Positions 54,662 through 61,064 of a DNA stretch of 64,000 bases are shown here, one piece after another. The DNA lies in NCBI GenBank assembly GCA_019637435.1, contig JAHBVO010000001.1, forward strand, positions 1,922,001-1,986,000. Reading direction: 5' to 3'. Made by a program: the position numbers and the translations under genes. The notes under the pieces were generated by a model that saw only the letters and a list, made by a program, of their open reading frames with translations, was not told the origin of the DNA and did no database searches. Origin of the DNA: Candidatus Obscuribacterales bacterium (GTDB lineage: Bacteria > Cyanobacteriota > Vampirovibrionia > Obscuribacterales > Obscuribacteraceae). Positions within the stretch are counted from its first letter, which is position 1. Each line of letters opens with the position of its first letter.

Positions 54662-56323
54662 ATGACTGTGAGTCTATCGCAGAACATGCTCAAGACGATG
54701 GTCGACTGGGTCGACCTGCATATAGGCTTGAAGGTGTCTGACGTCAGGCTTGCCGATTTTGCAAAGGGAATTTGCCTGGCTGCTGCCGATAGCGGATTTG
54801 ACGACCCACAACAGTACATCTCTGAGCTGGTCCGCAGTGCTCCTCGAGAACACGAACTTGGTTTTCTGGCCAGCTACCTGACGGTGGGAGAGACCTATTT
54901 TTTCAGAGATCCACTTAGCTTCAACCTGCTGTCGACTCGCGTGCTTCCAGAACTTTGTCAAACTGGTAGACCCATTAAAATCTGGAGCGCCGGCTGCGCC
55001 ACAGGCGAAGAGCCTTACTCCATAGCAATCACAGCCCTGAGTGCGATGGCCGAATCGGACCGTGGCAACCTTGAAATTCTGGCTACTGATATTAATCCTC
55101 GCTATCTGGATATCGCCAAGACCGGCTTGTACAGGCGCTGGTCATTTCGGGAAGTGCCGTCTTTCATTAAGGACAAATATTTTAAACTGACGGCCGACGA
55201 CAGATATTGCCTTGAAGATAAGGTGAAAAGGCTGGTTCGGTTCAACTATTTGAATCTTGCTTCGGACGCATATCCATCAGCGTTGACCGGGACCGCCGAC
55301 GTGGACGTGATTTTCTGCCGAAATGTGCTTATTTACTTCAGTCCTGAGCACGTGACCGAAGTTCTGAACCGTTTTCACCACAGTTTGAAAGATGGCGGCT
55401 ATCTGTTCCTTGCTCCAAGCGAAATCCCTCATCCTGCACCGGATAATTTCAAGCTTTTAAACGTTGACGGCGCCATACTCTTGCGTAAAGAGGGACCCAG
55501 CTCCGATCATAATCCGAACGTGATTAGTATCGTTCAAAGCAACTTTGCTTACTTTGGCCAGACCACGACGCCAAATATGAAGTCATTCGAGAGCCTGATC
55601 GATGTGAATGACGGTGCTAGAAAACCGGTAGTCAGCGGACCGGATAGCCTGTCGACTCAAGAAGCTGCGGCGCTGCTTGCCTCGCTGCAGGCCGGACTGG
55701 ACGAAAGCAATCGCGGCACGGCCTATGGCGTTTCAAGCATCAATAACGGTATCACTCATGTCTCGCCGCAGTTGGACGCTGAATCCGAGTTCTACTCATC
55801 AGATACTGTGATTACAGAGGAAGATCTGGAGGATGTCGTCCGGACGGCCACGACGCTCTACCATCAGGGAAAATACGCCGAAGCTATCGATCTCTTGCTG
55901 GAGCTGCCGGTCAGTCACGATCCAAACTGCGAGGATGCCTTTTTACTTCTCGTCAAATCGTACGCCAATATCGGAAATCTTGACGCCGCAATGGATTGGA
56001 GCGAGCGCTTGATTGGTTATGAGCCCATCAACGCTCGCTGGTATTATTTGCGTGCCACCATACAGCAGGAACTTGGTGAAGACGGTGCTGCGTCGATCTC
56101 GCTGCGACAGGCGATTTTCCTGGATCCTGATTTTGTCCTTGCCCATTTTTCGCTGGGAAACATCCACCGTCAATCCGGAGACCAGTTGCTTGCCCGGCGT
56201 TGTTTTCAACGTGTTATCGAATTGCTTGGCACCGTAAATGGTGCGGTGGAAATTGAAGACTCCGATGGTTTGTTAGCCGGTCAATTAATGACCATCGTAA
56301 AAAGCTTATTGGAAGGAGGATAG
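54662..56323 (+). CDS. cheR: CheR-type methyltransferase with C-terminal TPR domain
   Basis: A 553-residue protein. Residues 1-275 are CheR, which methylates receptor Glu residues with S-adenosylmethionine: VGETYFFRDP at 75-84, the SAM motif SAGCATGEEPYSIAI from 109, ATDINPRYLDIAK, and FCRNVLIYFS. A polar linker (about 290-380) leads to TPR helices at about 385-510 (ATTLYHQGKYAEAIDLLLELP, ALAPIH-like turns). CheR-TPR fusions are known from pilus and alternative-function chemosensory systems, where the TPR part helps localise the enzyme. A further sign that this cluster is not a simple flagellar pathway. Confidence 0.9.
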   Translation: MTVSLSQNMLKTMVDWVDLHIGLKVSDVRLADFAKGICLAAADSGFDDPQQYISELVRSAPREHELGFLASYLTVGETYFFRDPLSFNLLSTRVLPELCQTGRPIKIWSAGCATGEEPYSIAITALSAMAESDRGNLEILATDINPRYLDIAKTGLYRRWSFREVPSFIKDKYFKLTADDRYCLEDKVKRLVRFNYLNLASDAYPSALTGTADVDVIFCRNVLIYFSPEHVTEVLNRFHHSLKDGGYLFLAPSEIPHPAPDNFKLLNVDGAILLRKEGPSSDHNPNVISIVQSNFAYFGQTTTPNMKSFESLIDVNDGARKPVVSGPDSLSTQEAAALLASLQAGLDESNRGTAYGVSSINNGITHVSPQLDAESEFYSSDTVITEEDLEDVVRTATTLYHQGKYAEAIDLLLELPVSHDPNCEDAFLLLVKSYANIGNLDAAMDWSERLIGYEPINARWYYLRATIQQELGEDGAASISLRQAIFLDPDFVLAHFSLGNIHRQSGDQLLARRCFQRVIELLGTVNGAVEIEDSDGLLAGQLMTIVKSLLEGG

Positions 56324-56326
56324 ACA

Positions 56327-56887
56327 GTGCCGGATGAGACAAGCGGCTCTGCAACGCCGGAAACACAGGGACATTTGGAAGCGCAATTGAGAAGAAGCAT
56401 TCTCAAGCGACGCGCTGTCAAATTGGCGCGCCCTCTGGAAAAACCGGAAATACCGCCGGGACGTCAGTATGTGACATTCGTCCTTTCTCGTCAGTCATTC
56501 GCCTTCGATGTGCAGTATGTCGAGGAAGTATTCCAGATAAAGAGTGTTCTTCCTGTCCCTGGAACTCCTCCATTCATCGTCGGTATAGCCAGCCTGCGCG
56601 GTCCTCTTATTTCGATAATCGACTTGAGACACCTTTGTAATTTGCACGAAAAGGCTGTGATGGGCTCGGACAAAACCTTGATTATACGCACGCCCTCGAT
56701 GCGTGTGGGAGTGATGACCGACGAGGTGACCGGGTTGGATTTCGTGCCTGATGATGATATTACTCGCGAATCCCCGATATTTTCGCACATCCCGCGGCGT
56801 TTTGTGGAAGGCATCACCCGCGATGGCACTATTATTTTGAACTGCACAAATCTGTTCACCATGGAAACGATGGAGGTCAGCGAGTAA
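56327..56887 (+). CDS. cheW: CheW-like chemosensory adaptor (3 of 3)
   Basis: A 186-residue CheW with an N-terminal basic extension of about 45 residues (QLRRSILKRRAVKLARPLEKPE). The domain itself shows VTFVLSRQSFAFDVQYVEEVFQIKSVLPVPGTPPFIVGIASLRGPLISIIDLRHL, read through. The start is a GTG with AAGGAGG before it. It sits directly before cheA and is the likely main adaptor of that kinase. Confidence 0.88.
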   Translation: MPDETSGSATPETQGHLEAQLRRSILKRRAVKLARPLEKPEIPPGRQYVTFVLSRQSFAFDVQYVEEVFQIKSVLPVPGTPPFIVGIASLRGPLISIIDLRHLCNLHEKAVMGSDKTLIIRTPSMRVGVMTDEVTGLDFVPDDDITRESPIFSHIPRRFVEGITRDGTIILNCTNLFTMETMEVSE

Positions 56888-56890
56888 TTA

Positions 56891-59215
56891 ATGGATCCGG
56901 AGTTCTTAAAGAGACTGCAAGAAGCCTTCGTAGAAGAAGCTAACGAACAGATTCAGGTCATTCGTTCTTGCTTAATGATGCTGGAGCGCGAAGATAGCGA
57001 TAAGAGCGCCGCTGTGGAATCGCTATTGCGAACTTTCCATAGCTTGAAGGGTTCATCGCGCGCGGTCAGCTTGCGGTCTGTTGAATCTACCTGCCAGTCC
57101 ATTGAAAACACGCTGGTCAGCTACAAAGGCGAGGAATCCAACATAGCCCGCTTTGTTATAGACCGCCTCCACGAGTGGACGGACGCACTTCAGCGAGTTG
57201 TCGAAAGCGTCGCTACCGGAGAGTCATATACTGAAGGTGAACTTGAACGCGTCATCGCGGCACTTCCTGATCATGCGGTCATAGAAGCCACGATCTCATC
57301 GACTAACTTACCATCACTTGGTGACGACGGAGATACCGGTCAATACGTTCGATTGAGTTCGAGTGGCTCTGAAGAAACGGTTGGTGCCTCCGGTATACAT
57401 CGTACGGCGTCGATGGGCACCATCGGCTCCACCGTTCGCTTAAAGGTCGATCGAGTCGAAGATCTGGTGCACGGTACCGAAGAACTCGTTTATGCCAAGC
57501 TCGTCTCCGACCAGCGCTACATTGATTGTGGTGAACTGCAGCTGATTCTCAATCAGTGGGTCAGGCGTTGGCAGCGATTGAGACCGGAGGTTGAAAATGA
57601 AGTGCAGAGACGCAGTCTCTATGCTGTCGCCGGTCAATCAGCAACCAATTTCAATACAGCCGGTCTTCAGGAGTTTCTCGACCTTCACGACAGCTTTGTC
57701 GGGAAGCTTTCCGATCGTTTAAACACCCTCGAGAAGTCGGTTCTTTCTGATAGAAGAACAATCGGAACGCTGATCGATACCATTTTGGAACAGAGTCGCG
57801 AACTGACGATGATACCATTTTCGGTGCTTCAGGATCTGTTTCTGAAGATGGTTCGTGATATCGCCAAAGACGAAGGAAAACGTATCTCTTTGAAGATTAT
57901 TGGAGGTGCCGTTGAAATCGACAGGCACATCCTGGATGAATTGCGAGAGCCCCTGGTTCACCTTTTGAGAAACGCCGTCGATCATGGAGTTGAAACTCCA
58001 CAGGAAAGGACCGCCTCTGGCAAGCCGCCCGAGGCTACGATAGAGATTCAGCTGTCGCAACCTCGCTCCGGAAAGGTCGAGATCGTTCTTCGTGACGATG
58101 GACGCGGAATTGATCCTGAGAAACTTAAACATAGCGCCGTCGAGAAAGGAATTTTGCCATTCGATCGTGCCAAAGCGCTCTCTTATCAGGAAGCTCTGGC
58201 GTTGATTTTTCGCTCGTCATTCTCCACTCGTGGCACAGTAAGCGATATCTCCGGTAGAGGTCTGGGTTGCGCAATTGTCAAAGATAAGCTCGAACAGATG
58301 GGCGGAACCGTTGAAATTAGTTCCAGAATTGGAAAAGAAACCAAATTTCGGCTTGCCGTTCCCGTCCGGCGTGCCACTATGGTCGGTATCGCCGTCTCAG
58401 TTGGGGGACGTACTTTTGTAATACCTACTGCCTCAATTAGAGCCGCTGTACGCGTTCGAGACCAGGAAGTCCGAACCGTTGAGGGGCGGCAAGCGATGAT
58501 CTTCCACGAACGATTGGTTCCTGTTGTCTCTCTTGCTGACGTTCTCCACATCGAGTCCAGCGTGCCTCTCGAGGATTGTACGATCCTCGTGGTAGGAAGT
58601 GACGATTATCCGATTGCACTCGTCGTCGAAGATATCTTTGGCGAACAAGAAGTCGCTGTGAAAAATTTGCCCGCCCCTTTGACTCAAGTTCGAAATATTG
58701 GTGGCGCAACTCTTCTTAAAAACGGTGACCTTGCCGTAGTGGTAAACATGAACGATGTTCTAACATCGGCAATTCTTGTGGGCTCAATGGCTCCAGCGCC
58801 GCAATCGGCTTCCGCTTCGCGCGTCGAAGCAAAATCTCGACCGCCTGCCCAAAAGAAAATTCTGGTGGTTGAGGATTCGATAACGTCTCGCGTTCTTTTG
58901 AAAAATATTCTGGAGTCTGCTGGGTTTCAAGTCTCGCTTGCCAACGATGGACAGGACGGCTGGGAAAAAATCCAACAAGAACCGAATTTCGATCTCGTAG
59001 TCAGTGATGTCGAAATGCCCCGTATGACCGGATTTGAACTGACAACCAAAATCCGAAAGGAATCAAAATCAAAGGACGTCCCAATTATCATCGTTACATC
59101 CCTTGCCTCACTGGAGGACCGGCGAAAGGGTGTGGAAGTGGGTGCAAACGCCTATTTCGTTAAAAGCAATTTTGAGAAGTCTAATCTTCTCGAAATGGTA
59201 AAAAGGCTGATCTGA
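56891..59215 (+). CDS. cheA: CheA histidine kinase with C-terminal receiver domain
   Basis: A 774-residue hybrid CheA. HPt domain with phospho-His50 in TFHSLKGSS; no clear P2 domain; dimerisation region; ATPase with N box HLLRNAVDHG, G1 LRDDGRGID and G2 GRGLGCAIVK; CheW-like domain (about 500-630); and a receiver domain at about 655-774 with Asp706 in SDVEMP, Thr in IIVTS and Lys in YFVKS. Hybrid CheA-REC proteins are common in pilus, Hmp/Pix and Frz-type systems and rare in simple flagellar ones. The receiver may act as a phosphate sink. cheB follows after 11 bases. Confidence 0.93.
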   Translation: MDPEFLKRLQEAFVEEANEQIQVIRSCLMMLEREDSDKSAAVESLLRTFHSLKGSSRAVSLRSVESTCQSIENTLVSYKGEESNIARFVIDRLHEWTDALQRVVESVATGESYTEGELERVIAALPDHAVIEATISSTNLPSLGDDGDTGQYVRLSSSGSEETVGASGIHRTASMGTIGSTVRLKVDRVEDLVHGTEELVYAKLVSDQRYIDCGELQLILNQWVRRWQRLRPEVENEVQRRSLYAVAGQSATNFNTAGLQEFLDLHDSFVGKLSDRLNTLEKSVLSDRRTIGTLIDTILEQSRELTMIPFSVLQDLFLKMVRDIAKDEGKRISLKIIGGAVEIDRHILDELREPLVHLLRNAVDHGVETPQERTASGKPPEATIEIQLSQPRSGKVEIVLRDDGRGIDPEKLKHSAVEKGILPFDRAKALSYQEALALIFRSSFSTRGTVSDISGRGLGCAIVKDKLEQMGGTVEISSRIGKETKFRLAVPVRRATMVGIAVSVGGRTFVIPTASIRAAVRVRDQEVRTVEGRQAMIFHERLVPVVSLADVLHIESSVPLEDCTILVVGSDDYPIALVVEDIFGEQEVAVKNLPAPLTQVRNIGGATLLKNGDLAVVVNMNDVLTSAILVGSMAPAPQSASASRVEAKSRPPAQKKILVVEDSITSRVLLKNILESAGFQVSLANDGQDGWEKIQQEPNFDLVVSDVEMPRMTGFELTTKIRKESKSKDVPIIIVTSLASLEDRRKGVEVGANAYFVKSNFEKSNLLEMVKRLI

Positions 59216-59226
59216 GAAAACAGCGA

Positions 59227-60309
59227 ATGTCGGAAACTGATATCAAAATTCTAATCATCGAGCCTGCCGATCAGGCTCAGCAGCAGCTTATTAAGATTTT
59301 GGAATCCGACGAGCATTTGCGTGTTCTGGGAATCGTTGAAAGTGCGGCCGAGGCTCTTCGATTTATTTCTCGCACGAAGCCGGACTTGATTACAGTGGAC
59401 ATCAGTTTGCCCGGCGCTGATGGACTTTCGTTCACTCGAGAAATTATGGAAACCAACCCAATTCCGATTGTGGTAATTGGTTCTGCAGAAACAGACGAGG
59501 CGACACATGCGTTCGATATGCTCAAAGCTGGTGCTCTGGCTACCGTTGAGAAGCCGGTAGCAGGGCTCGACAGTGGAGACGACACCTCGCGCCGATTAAT
59601 CGAAACGATCAAGACGATGGCGGAAATCAAGTTAGTCCGTCGAATCCGCCACCGGCAAGGTAAAGGCGTTCCATCATCATTTCGTAATTCCGGGCAAACA
59701 GAAGAAGACTCCTCAAATTCGCCGCTCGAACTTGTAGCGATTGGCGCATCGACCGGCGGTCCCGGCGTAATTCAACAGATCTTGAGGGGGCTGCCTAAAG
59801 ACTTTCCATCCCCGATATTGATCGCTCAGCACATCGCTCCTGGTTTCACAGATGCGCTTGTACACTGGCTCTCCAGTACTACCGGATTCGATGTTCGAAT
59901 TTGTAATGACAACGATAAGTTGGAACCGTCGGTTGCCTACTTATGCCCGGAAGGTTTTCAAACCGGAATTTCAAACAATTTACGAGTCAAGCTCGCTGAG
60001 GACGACTGTATGAATGGTGTGCGACCTTCTGTGTCCTATCTGTTCGCATCAATGTCCGAAATTGCTGGTAAGCGTTTTGCTGCAATCCTGTTGACCGGCA
60101 TGGGACGCGATGGAGCGGAAGAGCTCAAGATCCTTCGTGACTGCGGTTCCACCGTCACCATTGTGCAAGACGCGGAGACTTCTCTGGTTCACGGCATGCC
60201 CGGAGAAGCAATTAAGTTGGGCGCCGCTCAGCATGTGGTTTCACCTCAGAAAATCGTAGAGATACTTCTGGACCTGGCGTGCGCGAAGAGGAGGCAAAGT
60301 GGCGACTGA
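59227..60309 (+). CDS. cheB: CheB receptor methylesterase
   Basis: A 360-residue CheB that removes receptor methyl groups. The N-terminal receiver keeps Asp58 (TVDISLPGADG) but its acidic pocket reads IIEPAD (Glu12-Pro13) where two acidic residues are usual. The esterase domain is complete: Ser175 in GASTGGPG, His202 in AQHIAPG, Asp295 in GMGRDG. Overlaps the next gene by 11 bases. With CheR it gives this cluster a full adaptation branch. Confidence 0.92.
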   Translation: MSETDIKILIIEPADQAQQQLIKILESDEHLRVLGIVESAAEALRFISRTKPDLITVDISLPGADGLSFTREIMETNPIPIVVIGSAETDEATHAFDMLKAGALATVEKPVAGLDSGDDTSRRLIETIKTMAEIKLVRRIRHRQGKGVPSSFRNSGQTEEDSSNSPLELVAIGASTGGPGVIQQILRGLPKDFPSPILIAQHIAPGFTDALVHWLSSTTGFDVRICNDNDKLEPSVAYLCPEGFQTGISNNLRVKLAEDDCMNGVRPSVSYLFASMSEIAGKRFAAILLTGMGRDGAEELKILRDCGSTVTIVQDAETSLVHGMPGEAIKLGAAQHVVSPQKIVEILLDLACAKRRQSGD

Positions 60310-60820
60310 AAATAAACAGATCTTGCTAGTGGAGGACACCCTGACTCAGGCAATGCTTTACCAGCACATGCTTGAAAAGCGCGGCTTTCAAGTAAAGATC
60401 GCCCGGAGTGGAAAGCAAGCGCTGGAGCAGATTGAGAAAGAGAAGCCTGCTGTTGTTTTAACCGATATCAATATGCCCGATATGAACGGCTTTGAACTTT
60501 CTAATGCTATTAAAACCAGTGATACCACGCGCGATATCATCGTTGTTCTTTTGACTACGACTTTGTCGCCACAAACGATCTTTGATTGCATTAATTGTGG
60601 AGCGGACGAGATAAGTTTGAAAGGACTGACAGAGGATGCCTTTCTCCAGCTGATGAAGCGAAGTGCGGAACGTCAGATTGAGTTGAAAGAACCAGCTTCT
60701 GATTTGCATGCCTGCGTCACTGAGGCGGACGTGAGTTCTGAAATAAAATGCAGCAATCGGCAATCCCTGAGACTTTTGCTTTCGATCTATGACCTGCTGG
60801 TCAAAGTCCAGGAAAACTGA
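60299..60820 (+). CDS. Stand-alone response regulator (CheY/PatA-like receiver)
   Basis: A 173-residue protein with one receiver domain (QILLVEDTLTQAMLYQHMLEKRGF, LTDINMPDMNG with the phospho-Asp, LLTTT, SLKG with the conserved Lys), then a 50-residue tail without known output. The start is a GTG inside the end of cheB, preceded by GAGGAGGC. It is the likely diffusible output of the CheA kinase. The tail is longer than in CheY and may bind a motility or pilus partner. Confidence 0.88.
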   Translation: MATENKQILLVEDTLTQAMLYQHMLEKRGFQVKIARSGKQALEQIEKEKPAVVLTDINMPDMNGFELSNAIKTSDTTRDIIVVLLTTTLSPQTIFDCINCGADEISLKGLTEDAFLQLMKRSAERQIELKEPASDLHACVTEADVSSEIKCSNRQSLRLLLSIYDLLVKVQEN

Positions 60821-61064
60821 CCGTCCAATTCGTCGCTGCTCTCAAAATATTCCGAAAAGAAAAAAGTGTCGGCTGCTTTTCTTCGGCTCTCGCTTCGAGT
60901 GTCTTATAAGTTCTGTCGGGTGAACTAGAAGGCTTCTCAGGTGTTATGCAAACGGCGTTTGAGGTTTCCTATTAAATTGATCGGGTACAAGATAAAAGGG
61001 AAATGACTGGTTTTACGTCCAAAGCTGGACGCAAGTTGGACCGCGAGGTAAAAAGAAGGCAAAT
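60821..61064. other. Gap inside the chemosensory cluster
   Basis: 244 bases without a coding frame. A short inverted pair (CGTCC AAAGCT GGACG near 61017-61032) could form a leader hairpin. The gap suggests that the large PAS-REC gene has its own promoter. Confidence 0.4.

Noticed and set aside
60458..60475. AACCGATATCAATATG in the response regulator gene
   Set aside because: Only the left half of the repeat; it encodes the conserved LTDINMP motif.
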